Source: Brachymonas denitrificans (GTDB lineage: Bacteria > Pseudomonadota > Gammaproteobacteria > Burkholderiales > Burkholderiaceae_C). Taken from it: 64,000 nt of DNA. This document shows positions 1-8,301 of this stretch, piece after piece. The DNA is taken from the NCBI RefSeq assembly GCF_907163135.1, contig NZ_CAJQUA010000001.1:1689001-1753000 (forward strand). The letters run 5' to 3'. Below the pieces are notes generated by a model, which was given only the letters and a program-made list of their open reading frames with translations, did no database searches and was not told the origin of the DNA. Numbering within the stretch: position 1 is the first letter of the stretch; each line of letters starts with the position of its first letter. The position numbers and the translations under genes were made by a program.

Positions 1-265
1 CATTGTCGGGATCGGGAATGCTCCCACCGCGCTGATCGAGCTGGTGCGCCTGATCCGCGAGGAAGGTGTGCGCCCGGCGCTGGTGGTGGGCATGCCGGTG
101 GGTTTTGTCTCTGCCGCCGAAAGCAAGGATCTGATGGCCGAAGTGCAGGAAGTGCCGTGGATCGTGATCCGCGGGCGCAAGGGCGGCTCCACGCTGGTGG
201 TGGCTGCGCTGCACGCACTGCTGGCGCTGGCCGAGGCGCGCCAGAAGCAGGCCGTGGCTGCCTGA
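1..265 (+). CDS. cobH: Precorrin-8X methylmutase, C-terminal part (5' end outside window)
   Basis: The reading frame is open from base 2 to a TGA at 263-265, so only about 87 C-terminal residues are present. The visible part starts IVGIGNAPTAL and continues through PALVVGMPVGFVSAAESK, which are the conserved C-terminal motifs of the CobH/CbiC family. This enzyme moves a methyl group from C-11 to C-12 of precorrin-8X (or its cobalt form), giving hydrogenobyrinate or cobyrinate. It is the first gene seen of a cobalamin operon on the plus strand; cbiD follows after 27 bp. Because the downstream genes include cbiD and cbiG, the cobalt-containing substrate is more likely (inference), so cbiC would be an equally valid symbol. 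Confidence 0.9.
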   Translation, partial: IVGIGNAPTALIELVRLIREEGVRPALVVGMPVGFVSAAESKDLMAEVQEVPWIVIRGRKGGSTLVVAALHALLALAEARQKQAVAA

Positions 266-292
266 AGCCTTCTGACCACGGAGCTTTCAAGC

Positions 293-1516
293 ATGGAAGG
301 CAAACCCCAGAAAGGCACGCGCACCGGCTTTACCACCGGGGCCTGTTCGGCCGCAGCCGCACGGGCCTGCGCCGTGGGCATGGTGCATGGCCTGGTTCCG
401 CCCCATATCACCAGCCTGCTGCCCAATGGCGACCGCGTGAGCTTTGCCGTGGGCGAGGGGATGGTCGAGGGCGAAGGCGTGGAGCGCCATGCCCGTGCCT
501 GGATCGAGAAGTTCGCCGGCGATGATCCCGACTGCACCGACAAGGCCCACCTCACGGTGGACCTGCGCGTGCTGCCAGGGCAGGTCGGCCGCATCGTCTA
601 TCGCAACGGCGAAGGCGTGGGCACGGTGACCATGCCCGGCCTGGGCCTGGAAGTGGGCGGCCCGGCCATCAACCCGGTGCCGCGCCAGAACATTGCCGAC
701 AACCTGCGCGAGGCACTGGACGAGCTGGGCAGCGACCTGCTGCAGCGCCACGGGCTGGAGGTGACGATCAGCGTGCCCGGCGGGCAGGACATGGCCAAGA
801 AGACCACCAATGCACGACTGGGGATTCTGGGCGGCATCAGCATCCTGGGCACCACCGGCATCGTCAAGCCCTACTCCACCAGCGCCTGGCGCGCCAGCGT
901 GGTGCAGGCCATCCAGGTGGTGTCCACGCTGGGGCATGACGTGGTGGCGCTCACGACCGGCGGACGCACCGAGAGTTTCGCCATTGCCGAACTGCGCAAG
1001 GACCACCCGGAACTGCCCTCGGCCTGCTTCATCCAGATGGGCGACTTTCTGCGCTATGCGCTCGATGAAGTGGTGGCGCAGGGCATCCGGCTGGTGGTGC
1101 TGGGCGTGATGGTGGGCAAGCTCACCAAGATCGCCCAGGGCGAGACCATCACCCACGCCAACCGCAACGTGGTGGATACCGATCTGGTGGCGCGCATCGC
1201 ACGGCAGATCGGCGCCAGCGACGAGGATTGCACCGCCATTGCCGACGCGCAAACCGCGCGCTTCGGCGCCGAGCTGATGGTGGAACGCGGCCTGGGCGAT
1301 GCCTTCCACCATGCGCTGGCTCAGGCCGCCATCGACACCCTGACTGCACCGGATCGCTATGGCGATGCCTTCCAGATCCGCGTGCTGGTGTGCGACTTTG
1401 CCGGCAACAAGGTGGCCGACGTGCTGTCGCCGCCGGTGCCCGCGCGCCCGCGACCCGAAAGCGCCGGCCGCACCGGCATCGGCCACACCCATTCATCTGA
1501 CTTCGATACGGAATAA
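293..1516 (+). CDS. cbiD: Cobalt-precorrin-5B (C1)-methyltransferase CbiD
   Basis: A 407-residue protein, the normal size for CbiD. It begins with the family signature RTGFTTGACSAAAARA at residues 10-25, and has the later motifs VSVPGGQ-like 'SVPGGQDMAKKTTNARLG' and 'LGTTGIVKPYS'. CbiD methylates C-1 of the corrin ring using S-adenosylmethionine in the early-cobalt-insertion (anaerobic-type) cobalamin pathway. The start at 293 has a GGAG about ten bases upstream. It lies between cobH and the cbiET fusion (7-bp gap to the next start), in one operon. Presence of CbiD instead of an aerobic CobF/CobG pair indicates the cobalt-first branch; that is inference from family knowledge. Confidence 0.95.
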   Translation: MEGKPQKGTRTGFTTGACSAAAARACAVGMVHGLVPPHITSLLPNGDRVSFAVGEGMVEGEGVERHARAWIEKFAGDDPDCTDKAHLTVDLRVLPGQVGRIVYRNGEGVGTVTMPGLGLEVGGPAINPVPRQNIADNLREALDELGSDLLQRHGLEVTISVPGGQDMAKKTTNARLGILGGISILGTTGIVKPYSTSAWRASVVQAIQVVSTLGHDVVALTTGGRTESFAIAELRKDHPELPSACFIQMGDFLRYALDEVVAQGIRLVVLGVMVGKLTKIAQGETITHANRNVVDTDLVARIARQIGASDEDCTAIADAQTARFGAELMVERGLGDAFHHALAQAAIDTLTAPDRYGDAFQIRVLVCDFAGNKVADVLSPPVPARPRPESAGRTGIGHTHSSDFDTE

Positions 1517-1523
1517 GCCCGGC

Positions 1524-2831
1524 ATGCAGACTCTTGCCAAGGACCCCAACCCCTGCCGCGTGATCGGCGTGCTCGACGATGGCGCCGAGAGCCTCACGCC
1601 GACCGCGCTGGCGCATATCCGCAATGCGGATGTGATCATCAGCTGGGCCGACAGCCTGACGCTGTTCGCACCCCTGTTCAAGCCCGGCGCCCAAGTGCAC
1701 GACGCCGGCGGCAAGCTGTCGGAAGTGCCCGAGTGGGTGCGGTCGGCGCGTGCGCTGGACCTGCGCTGTGTGGTGCTGGCCACCGGCGATCCGCTGTGCT
1801 TTGGCGTGGGCAGCTATCTGGCTGCGCGCCTGTGCGTGCAGGCGGTGGACGTTCTGCCCAATGTGTCCACCATTCAGTTGGCCTGTGCGCGGCTGGGATT
1901 GTCCTGGGCCGACATGAAGCTGGCCTCGATCCACACGCGCGATACCGGCGAGTGGGAGCGCGGCGCTCCGCCCTCGCATGGCATGTATGCGCTGGCGCAA
2001 TTGGTGCGCCGCCATGCGCGTCTGGCGGTGCTGACCAGCCCCGAGAACACGCCGGGCCGCATCGCGCGCATGCTGCAGCGCGAAGGCCTTGCGGAAGATT
2101 TCCGGATGGCGGTGGCCGAGCGCCTGGCCAGCGCGCAGGAGCGCGTGCTGGGTGAGCTGAGCGTAAATGAGGTAGCCACGGCCGAGTTTGCCCATCCCAA
2201 CGTGGTGCTGCTGTGGCGCCAGACGCCGCTGCCAGAACCGGTGCTGACCAGCCAGGCCGACAGCGCCTTCACCCAGCGCCAGCCCGACAAGGGCTTGATC
2301 ACCAAGCAGGAAGTGCGCGCCGTGTCGCTGGCGCGGCTGCAGTTGCGCGCCTCCAGCGTGGTGTGGGACATCGGCGCAGGCAGCGGCTCGGTGGGGCTGG
2401 AGGCGGCGCGCCTGTGCTCCAGCGGGCACGTGTTTGCCATCGAGAAGAACGCGGGCGATTTCGCCATTGCACAGTCCAATCACGCGGCGTTTGGGGTGAG
2501 CAACTACAGCCTGTTCAACGCCAAGGCGCCAGAGCTGCTGGATGGGTGGCCGGATCCGGACGCGGTGTTTGTCGGTGGCTCGGGCGGCGAACTGGAAGAG
2601 CTGATCCGGCTGATTCTGCGGCGCCTCAAGCCGGGTGGTCATCTGGTGATGAACTTCGTGACGCTGGAAAACCTGGCGACAGCCACCGCGACGCTGCAGG
2701 CGCTGGAGGACAGCGGCATCCAGTGGGATGTGCTGCAACTGCAGGCTGCCCGCAGCAAGCCCATTCTGCACATGCACCGCATGGCCGCCGAAAACCCGGT
2801 CTGGATCGTGACCGCGAAGAAGGAATGTTGA
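1524..2831 (+). CDS. cbiET: Precorrin-6Y C5,15-methyltransferase (decarboxylating), CbiE-CbiT fusion
   Basis: A 435-residue two-domain protein. The N-terminal half (about 1-210) is a tetrapyrrole methylase domain of the CbiE type ('VIGVLDDG', 'VVLATGDPLCFGVG', 'VLPNVSTIQLA'). The C-terminal half (about 240-435) is a class I SAM methyltransferase of the CbiT type with the nucleotide-binding loop 'WDIGAGSGSVGLEAAR'. The two activities methylate C-5 and C-15 of the corrin ring and decarboxylate the C-12 acetate. Fused CbiET is also called CobL. I chose ATG 1524, just after the cbiD stop, because homology begins directly after it; the frame is open further upstream inside cbiD. Its TGA overlaps the next ATG (TGATG at 2829-2833). 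Confidence 0.93.
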   Translation: MQTLAKDPNPCRVIGVLDDGAESLTPTALAHIRNADVIISWADSLTLFAPLFKPGAQVHDAGGKLSEVPEWVRSARALDLRCVVLATGDPLCFGVGSYLAARLCVQAVDVLPNVSTIQLACARLGLSWADMKLASIHTRDTGEWERGAPPSHGMYALAQLVRRHARLAVLTSPENTPGRIARMLQREGLAEDFRMAVAERLASAQERVLGELSVNEVATAEFAHPNVVLLWRQTPLPEPVLTSQADSAFTQRQPDKGLITKQEVRAVSLARLQLRASSVVWDIGAGSGSVGLEAARLCSSGHVFAIEKNAGDFAIAQSNHAAFGVSNYSLFNAKAPELLDGWPDPDAVFVGGSGGELEELIRLILRRLKPGGHLVMNFVTLENLATATATLQALEDSGIQWDVLQLQAARSKPILHMHRMAAENPVWIVTAKKEC

Positions 2832-3661
2832 TGAACCATGAATCTCCATTGAGTGCGGCGGCTGGCCTTGCCGGCAAGCCGGTAATGGGCACCCTGATCG
2901 GCGTGTCGCTCGGCCCCGGCTCGCCCGGCCTGATCACGCGCGATGCCTGGGAGCAGCTGCAGCGCACCGATGCGGCCTGGGTCTATCCCGCACGCAGCGG
3001 CAAGACCCCGAGCTATGCCTTCGACATCGCCAGCCGCGCCGGCCTGCAGCCGCCGGCCGAGCATGCGCAACTGCTGTTCCCGATGACACACGATGGCGAG
3101 AAACTCGCCGCTGCCTGGCTCAAGGCCGCGCACGCCATCCTGCCCTGGCTGGAAGCCGGCCGCGACGTGCTGTTTCTGGTCGAGGGCGATGCCAGCACCT
3201 ATGCCACCTTCGGCCATCTGGCGCGCACGGTGCAGCAGCTGGATGCGGCGATTCCCGTGCGCACGATTGCCGGCGTCAACTCGTTCACCTCGGCCTGTGC
3301 CGATGCGGGCATTGCGCTGGCAGAGCAGGACGATACGGTGGCCATCATTCCCGCCGCCTATGGCGTGAGCGCCATCGACCGGCATCTGAAGGAGTTCGAC
3401 ACGCTGGTGCTGATGAAGATCAAGCCGCTGCTGAACGAGCTGCTGGACTGGCTGGAGCAGCGCAATCTGCTGGAAGAAGCCTGGTTCATCGAGCGCTCCG
3501 GCGCCGAGGATGAACGCCACCTGAGCGGGCGCGAACTGCTGACGCTGCGAGATACCAAGATCAGCTACCTCTCGCTGATGATCATCAAGCATCCGCACCG
3601 CGTGCGGGGGGAGCGGATCAAGGGGTGTCTGAAAAAGGACCGGGCGGGAGTTGCCGCATGA
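2831..3661 (+). CDS. cbiL: Precorrin-2 C20-methyltransferase
   Basis: A 276-residue tetrapyrrole methylase. It carries the family's N-terminal loop 'GVSLGPGSPGLITRDAWE', 'FLVEGDASTYATFGHL' and 'VRTIAGVNSFTSACADAG', all typical of CbiL/CobI, which methylates C-20 of precorrin-2 (or cobalt-factor II) with S-adenosylmethionine. The ATG at 2831 overlaps the cbiET stop by one base (TGATG), implying translational coupling; an ATG two codons upstream (2825) is possible but would lie inside cbiET. The stop overlaps the following ATG (ATGA at 3658-3661). CobI would be the aerobic-pathway name. Confidence 0.93.
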   Translation: MNHESPLSAAAGLAGKPVMGTLIGVSLGPGSPGLITRDAWEQLQRTDAAWVYPARSGKTPSYAFDIASRAGLQPPAEHAQLLFPMTHDGEKLAAAWLKAAHAILPWLEAGRDVLFLVEGDASTYATFGHLARTVQQLDAAIPVRTIAGVNSFTSACADAGIALAEQDDTVAIIPAAYGVSAIDRHLKEFDTLVLMKIKPLLNELLDWLEQRNLLEEAWFIERSGAEDERHLSGRELLTLRDTKISYLSLMIIKHPHRVRGERIKGCLKKDRAGVAA

Positions 3662-4467
3662 GCACGGATCACAAGGTTGTCACTTCGGCCCCGGCGGTCC
3701 CCGAGGAGCAGGTGCGTGTAGCACTGGTCGCCATCACCAAACACGGCGCGGCGCAGGCGCTGGAGCTGGCCGGCCGCTGGCCGGAGCATCTGCCGCCGGC
3801 GCATATCTGCACCTCCGCCAAGTTTGGCGAGGTGTTCGCCGGGCTGCCCAATCCGGTCCATGTCTACACCGGCGCGCTGAAGGAAGAGATTCCGCGCCTG
3901 TTCGCCGAGCATGACCAGCTGGTGTTCTTCGTCTCGCTCGGCGCCGTGGTGCGCCTGATCGCCCCGCATTTGCGCAGCAAGGACGAGGATCCGGGGGTGA
4001 TCGTGGTGGACGATGCGGGCGAATATGTGATCCCCGTGCTGTCGGGCCATGTAGGCGGCGCAAATGCCTGGAGCGAGCGCGTGGGCGCCCTGATCGGCGC
4101 CACGCCGGTGCTGACCACGGCGTCGGATGTGGGCAAGACGATTCCGGTGGATATCCTTGGCCGCCATTTGGGCTGGCGTGTGGAAGCGCCCAAGATCAAC
4201 ATCACGCGCGTGTCGGCCGATGTGGTCAATGGCGAAGCGATTGCCTTTGTGCAGGAAGCCGGCAGCCACCATTGGTGGACGCGCCCCAACCCGCTGCCCG
4301 CCAACGTCGAACTGCTGGAGCGCTTCGATCAGGTCGATCCGGCCCGCCACCGCTCGGTGCTGTGGGTGACGCATGCCGAGCTGGATGCGCCATTCTGGCA
4401 GCAATGGCACGAGCGGCTGGTGGTGTATCGCCCTCCGGTTGGACAGCAGGAAGATGACCGTGGTTGA
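3658..4467 (+). CDS. cbiG: Cobalt-precorrin 5A hydrolase, CbiG N-terminal/central part
   Basis: A 269-residue protein matching the N-terminal and central domains of CbiG: 'VALVAITKHGAAQALELAGRWPEH' early on, then 'FVSLGAVVRLIAPHL' and 'YVIPVLSGHVGGANAWSERV', with 'VLTTASDVGKTIPVDILG'. CbiG opens the ring-A delta-lactone of cobalt-precorrin-5A and releases acetaldehyde. The usual C-terminal CbiG domain is missing here and is encoded by the next gene, which overlaps by 14 bp in another frame. The start overlaps the cbiL stop (ATGA). The sequence looks intact, with no sign that the split is a recent frameshift, because the downstream frame has its own ATG and an additional N-terminal stretch. 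Confidence 0.9.
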   Translation: MSTDHKVVTSAPAVPEEQVRVALVAITKHGAAQALELAGRWPEHLPPAHICTSAKFGEVFAGLPNPVHVYTGALKEEIPRLFAEHDQLVFFVSLGAVVRLIAPHLRSKDEDPGVIVVDDAGEYVIPVLSGHVGGANAWSERVGALIGATPVLTTASDVGKTIPVDILGRHLGWRVEAPKINITRVSADVVNGEAIAFVQEAGSHHWWTRPNPLPANVELLERFDQVDPARHRSVLWVTHAELDAPFWQQWHERLVVYRPPVGQQEDDRG

Positions 4468-5020
4468 AGCGCAAGAACTGACGCAAAAGCCGGCGCCAGA
4501 TGCAAACCAAGCCTCGACGCCCATGCAAGGGCAGGCAACGCAGCTCTGCGCGCTGGGCCTGGGCTGCGACCGCGGCACGCCTACGGCGACGCTGCAGCAG
4601 GCCATCGAGCAGGCGCTGCTGCAAGCAGGTCTGCAATGGCACCAGGTGGCCGCCGTGGCGAGCATCGACCTCAAGGCGGACGAGACCTGCATGCAGGAAA
4701 TCAGCCGCCAGCATCACTGGCGCATGCGCTTTTTTCCGGCGCAGCGACTGGCGGGCGTTGCGGTGCCCAATCCGAGCGAAACCGTGCGCAAGTACACCGG
4801 CACGCCATCCGTCAGCGAGGCAGCGGCGCTGCTGGTGGGCGGCCTGCTGCTCGGCCATGCGCAAGCCCTGCCCGCCCGGCAACTGCTGGTGGAGAAGCAC
4901 AAGCTCCGGGGCCAGGATGGCCGCAACGCCACCGTGTCAGTCGCCATACTGCCAGCGCATGCCTTGCCCACACATGCCCTACCCGATGTGCATCGCACGA
5001 CCGGCCAGCTGGCGCCCTGA
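4454..5020 (+). CDS. cobE: CobE / CbiG C-terminal domain protein
   Basis: A 188-residue protein. After a polar, low-complexity N-terminus (about residues 1-30) it has the CbiG C-terminal (CobE) signature: 'ALGLGCDRGTPTATLQQAI', 'VASIDLKADETCMQEIS', 'VPNPSETVRKYTGTPSVSEA' and 'LLVEKHKLRGQDGRNATVSV'. CobE or the CbiG C-domain takes part in contraction of the corrin ring. Its ATG at 4454 lies inside cbiG (14-bp overlap), so CbiG is encoded as two translationally coupled polypeptides. The N-terminal 30 residues have no counterpart in compact CobE proteins and are probably a linker. A 95-bp gap follows before cbiH. Confidence 0.87.
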   Translation: MTVVEAQELTQKPAPDANQASTPMQGQATQLCALGLGCDRGTPTATLQQAIEQALLQAGLQWHQVAAVASIDLKADETCMQEISRQHHWRMRFFPAQRLAGVAVPNPSETVRKYTGTPSVSEAAALLVGGLLLGHAQALPARQLLVEKHKLRGQDGRNATVSVAILPAHALPTHALPDVHRTTGQLAP

Positions 5021-5115
5021 TACGTCCTGACCAACCCTCTCCTGGCCCCTCGGAAGGCGCCCCGCAATCCGAACAAAGCCCAGGTGCAAACCCCTTATTC
5101 AAGAAACGGATTCCC

Positions 5116-6162
5116 ATGACCACGACCTCCCCCTCCCGCAACGGCAAGATCATGCTGGTCGGCATCGGCCCCGGCGACGCCGGCAGCATGACGGCGCGCG
5201 CTCGCGCAGCCATCCAGGAAGCCGATACCATCATCGGTTACGTCACCTATATCAAGCTGGTGGCCGACCTGATCGAGGGCAAGGAAGTGATCCGCAAGAG
5301 CATGACCGAGGAGCTGGATCGTGCCATCGAGGCGCTGGAGCGTGCGCGCGAAGGCAAGAAGGTGGCGCTGGTGTCGTCCGGTGACGCCGGCGTGTACGGC
5401 ATGGCCGGCCCGACCTTCGAAGTGCTGTTCCAGGCCGGCTGGACGCCGCCCGAGGTGCATGAGGAAGAAGCCGAAGACGGCAGCATCCGCCGCGTGGTGG
5501 CCGATGGCATCGAGGTCGAAATCATCCCGGGCGCTTCCGCCATCAACGCCTGCGCGGCGCTGGTCGGTGCGCCGCTCACGCACGATTTCTGCGCGATTTC
5601 GCTGTCCGACCTGCTCACGCCCTGGCCCACCATTGCGCGCCGGCTGGATGCCGCCGCCGCTGCCGATTTTGTGGTGGCGCTGTACAACCCCAAGAGCGGC
5701 CGCCGCACCCAGCAGATCGTGCAGGCGCAGCGCCTGTTCCTGCGCCATCGCGATCCCGCTACGCCCGTGGCCATCGTCAAGTCCGGCTACCGCCGTCGCC
5801 AGAATATCGTGCACACTACACTCGCCGAGATGACGGATTGCGATATCGGCATGCTGAGCACCGTGCTGATCGGCAACAGCAACACCTTTGTGCGCCACGG
5901 GCTGATGGTGACACCGCGCGGCTACGCCAACAAGTACGAGGTGGAAGGCAGCAAGAGCACGCGCGACGGCGAGAAGGCCGGCCGCTCGCTCAGCACCGGC
6001 CTGGCCGGCTGGCAGGAAACCGTGCGCGAGGCGCATGCGTCCGGCAGCAGCATCGACACGCTGGCGGCAGAATACCGCCTGCCCGCCGACTACATCCGCA
6101 TGACCATCGAGGAACCTGTGCTGGACGGCGCGGAAATCACTGAAGAAGGAATTGAAGCATGA
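5116..6162 (+). CDS. cbiH: Precorrin-3B C17-methyltransferase (long form)
   Basis: A 348-residue tetrapyrrole methylase: 'MLVGIGPGDAGSMTARARA', 'DTIIGYVTYIKLV', 'ALVSSGDAGVYGMAGPTFEV', 'IIPGASAINACAALVGAPLTHDFC' and 'VVALYNPKSGRRTQQIVQA' are CbiH/CobJ motifs. It methylates C-17 and drives ring contraction. The family core is about 240-250 residues; here there is an acidic insertion near residues 114-131 and a C-terminal extension of about 75 residues that ends in a helix-rich stretch with 'SIDTLAAEYRLPADYI'. I chose ATG 5116 because the homology starts right after it. No strong Shine-Dalgarno is visible. Its stop overlaps the next ATG (ATGA at 6159-6162). Confidence 0.92.
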   Translation: MTTTSPSRNGKIMLVGIGPGDAGSMTARARAAIQEADTIIGYVTYIKLVADLIEGKEVIRKSMTEELDRAIEALERAREGKKVALVSSGDAGVYGMAGPTFEVLFQAGWTPPEVHEEEAEDGSIRRVVADGIEVEIIPGASAINACAALVGAPLTHDFCAISLSDLLTPWPTIARRLDAAAAADFVVALYNPKSGRRTQQIVQAQRLFLRHRDPATPVAIVKSGYRRRQNIVHTTLAEMTDCDIGMLSTVLIGNSNTFVRHGLMVTPRGYANKYEVEGSKSTRDGEKAGRSLSTGLAGWQETVREAHASGSSIDTLAAEYRLPADYIRMTIEEPVLDGAEITEEGIEA

Positions 6163-6701
6163 ATGAAGCCAAGGTCGCGGAGCTGCGCAAGGAATGTCTG
6201 ACCTGCGAGCGCGGATGTGATGCCGCGGTGGAGATGGCCCTCCAGAGCAGAAACGCCACTTTGCAAAAGAACGGCGCGCCAGCCGACACGGCCATGCACG
6301 ACGGCGCGGCCAGTAGCGCGGCAACTTCCTCGGATGCCGTCAACACGGGCGTGACCAAGCCGAAAATCAGCCACTACCGCCGCCACCTGCTGCTGTGCGT
6401 GGGCCCGCGCTGCACGCAGGATGGACAGTCGCAGGCACTGTACGACAGTCTGGGCGAGCGCTTCAAGGCCGCCGGCCTGCAAGACGGAGCCCTGCGCGTC
6501 AAGCGCAGCCGCGTGAGCTGCTTTGCCGCCTGCAAGGGCGGCCCCATCGTCTGCGTGCAGCCCGATGGCGTGTGGTACTACAACGTGACTTCCGCCAATA
6601 TGGATCGCATCATCGACGAACATCTCGTCCACGGGCGCGTGGTGGAAGACCTGGTGTTCCACCAAGGGCCCGACGTGCACGGCGATGACGACGCACCATG
6701 A
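6159..6701 (+). CDS. Thioredoxin-like [2Fe-2S] ferredoxin in cobalamin operon
   Basis: A 180-residue protein in two parts. Residues about 1-20 contain three cysteines (LRKECLTCERGC). Residues about 30-68 are a Ser/Ala/Thr-rich linker. From about residue 70 on it matches thioredoxin-like (2Fe-2S) ferredoxins, with 'LLLCVGPRCTQDG' and 'VSCFAACKGGPIVCVQPDGVWY', giving the four-cysteine pattern C-x4-C and C-x3-C typical of the fold. A redox partner for the corrin pathway is the likely role, because it is embedded by ATGA overlaps between cbiH and cobB; ferredoxin-like genes occur in other cobalamin operons (CbiW type). The substrate or partner cannot be read from sequence. Confidence 0.75.
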   Translation: MNEAKVAELRKECLTCERGCDAAVEMALQSRNATLQKNGAPADTAMHDGAASSAATSSDAVNTGVTKPKISHYRRHLLLCVGPRCTQDGQSQALYDSLGERFKAAGLQDGALRVKRSRVSCFAACKGGPIVCVQPDGVWYYNVTSANMDRIIDEHLVHGRVVEDLVFHQGPDVHGDDDAP

Positions 6702-8200
6702 CCGCCTGCGTTGCCCTGCTGATCGCCGCCCCCGCTTCGCGCCAGGGCAAGACCACACTCACCGCCGGGCTGGCGCGCCTGCATGCGCGCGCCGGAAGGC
6801 GCGTGCAGGTGTTCAAGTGCGGGCCGGATTTTCTGGATCCGTACTGGCATGAACTGGCCAGCGGTCGGCCGGTGTACCAGCTCGATCTGTGGATCAACGG
6901 CGAGCAGGACATCCGCGAGCGCCTGCATCGGGCCGCGCAGGAATCGGACCTGATCCTGATCGAAGGCGTGATGGGGCTACACGACGGCAAGCCGAGCGCG
7001 GCCGATATTGCGCGGCTGCTGGATATTCCGGTGCTGTGCATCCTGAGCGCGGCGGCCATGGCGGATACCTTTGGTGCCGTAGCGTATGGGCTGCGTCGCT
7101 ATCCGCATCCGTCCGGCAAGCCGCTGCCCTGGGCTGGCGTGCTGGCCAACCATGTGGGCAGCGAGCGCCATGCGGGCATGCTGCGCGACAGCATGGTGGA
7201 CGATCACTTCTGGGGCCACCTGCCGCGCGATGCGGGGTTCAGTCTGCCGGAGCGGCATCTGGGGCTGGTGGTGGCGCAGGAGGTGGAAGACGCCACGGTG
7301 CGACTGGATGCGGTGGCGGATGCGCTGGCCCGGACCGAGCTGGGAGCGCTGGCGTGGGCGCCGCAACAAGCGATGATGGGCACATCGGACGCTCCATCGT
7401 TGGAGACCAAGACGGCAACTTCTTCTGATGCGCCTGCTTTCGATCGGCCTCCTTCTGGTCTAACTGTTTCAGCGGCTCTGAAAGCGGACCCGGCAGAAGA
7501 AGCCCCAGCGCAGCTTTCAGCCAGCTCCCACCCCATTTCCAGTTGGCAGGACTGGCGCGTCGACTTCGCGCCTCCTGCGCTGCAGCCGCTGCCCCGTTTA
7601 CTGGAAGGCAAAACCATCGCCATCGCGCGCGATGCCGCGCTGTGCTTTATCTACGCGGCCAATCTCGATACCTTGCACGCCATGGGCGCCACAGTGGTGT
7701 CCTTTTCGCCGCTGGCCAACGAGTCGCTTCCGGAATGCGATGCCCTGTGGCTTCCCGGCGGCTATCCCGAACTGCATGCCGAAACCCTGGCGCAAGCCAC
7801 TATCAGCCGCGATAGCGTGGCAGCGCACGTCCGGGCGGGCAAGCCGGTCTGGGCCGAGTGCGGCGGCATGATGCTGCTGTTTGAAACCCTGACGCAAAAG
7901 GACGGCAGCACGCAGCCCATGTGGGGCTTGCTACCGGGAAAAGTAACCATGCAGCCGCGTCTGGCCGCCCTGGGCAGCCAGCAGCTGGATTGGGGCATGG
8001 GCACACTGCGCGGCCACACCTTCCACCATTCGCGCGAGAACACGCCGCTGGTGCCGATCGCGCACACCCAGCGTCCCTCCACTGGAGAGCAGGTGGATGC
8101 GCTCTACCGCCATGGCAGCATCATGGCGAGTTACTTCCATGCCTGGTTTGCGTCCGAACCGGCAGTGACGGCGATGCTCTTTACGCAAATGCCCGAGTAA
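6698..8200 (+). CDS. cobB: Cobyrinate a,c-diamide synthase (CbiA/CobB)
   Basis: A 500-residue amidotransferase. The N-terminal ATP-binding domain has the P-loop-like 'LIAAPASRQGKTTLTAGLA' at residues 7-25 and 'VFKCGPDFLDPYWHE'. The C-terminal class I glutamine amidotransferase domain has the nucleophile-containing 'WAECGGMMLLFETL' and ends with 'SIMASYFHAWFASEP'. It amidates the a and c side chains of cobyrinate with glutamine and ATP. The protein is about 40-60 residues longer than usual because of a Ser/Thr/Ala/Pro-rich segment at about residues 225-285 that joins the two domains; this DNA (about 7375-7545) is less GC-rich than its surroundings. It is the last gene of the operon; no clear terminator hairpin follows in 8201-8301. 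Confidence 0.92.
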   Translation: MTACVALLIAAPASRQGKTTLTAGLARLHARAGRRVQVFKCGPDFLDPYWHELASGRPVYQLDLWINGEQDIRERLHRAAQESDLILIEGVMGLHDGKPSAADIARLLDIPVLCILSAAAMADTFGAVAYGLRRYPHPSGKPLPWAGVLANHVGSERHAGMLRDSMVDDHFWGHLPRDAGFSLPERHLGLVVAQEVEDATVRLDAVADALARTELGALAWAPQQAMMGTSDAPSLETKTATSSDAPAFDRPPSGLTVSAALKADPAEEAPAQLSASSHPISSWQDWRVDFAPPALQPLPRLLEGKTIAIARDAALCFIYAANLDTLHAMGATVVSFSPLANESLPECDALWLPGGYPELHAETLAQATISRDSVAAHVRAGKPVWAECGGMMLLFETLTQKDGSTQPMWGLLPGKVTMQPRLAALGSQQLDWGMGTLRGHTFHHSRENTPLVPIAHTQRPSTGEQVDALYRHGSIMASYFHAWFASEPAVTAMLFTQMPE

Positions 8201-8301
8201 CGGGCCACGGCGACGACGTGTTCACACCGGTACAACAGGTCAAATGATCAGCGTTCACGTTGTCTTGTCTCACGCGCTGGCTGCCGGTCCTGGTGGGCGT
8301 G

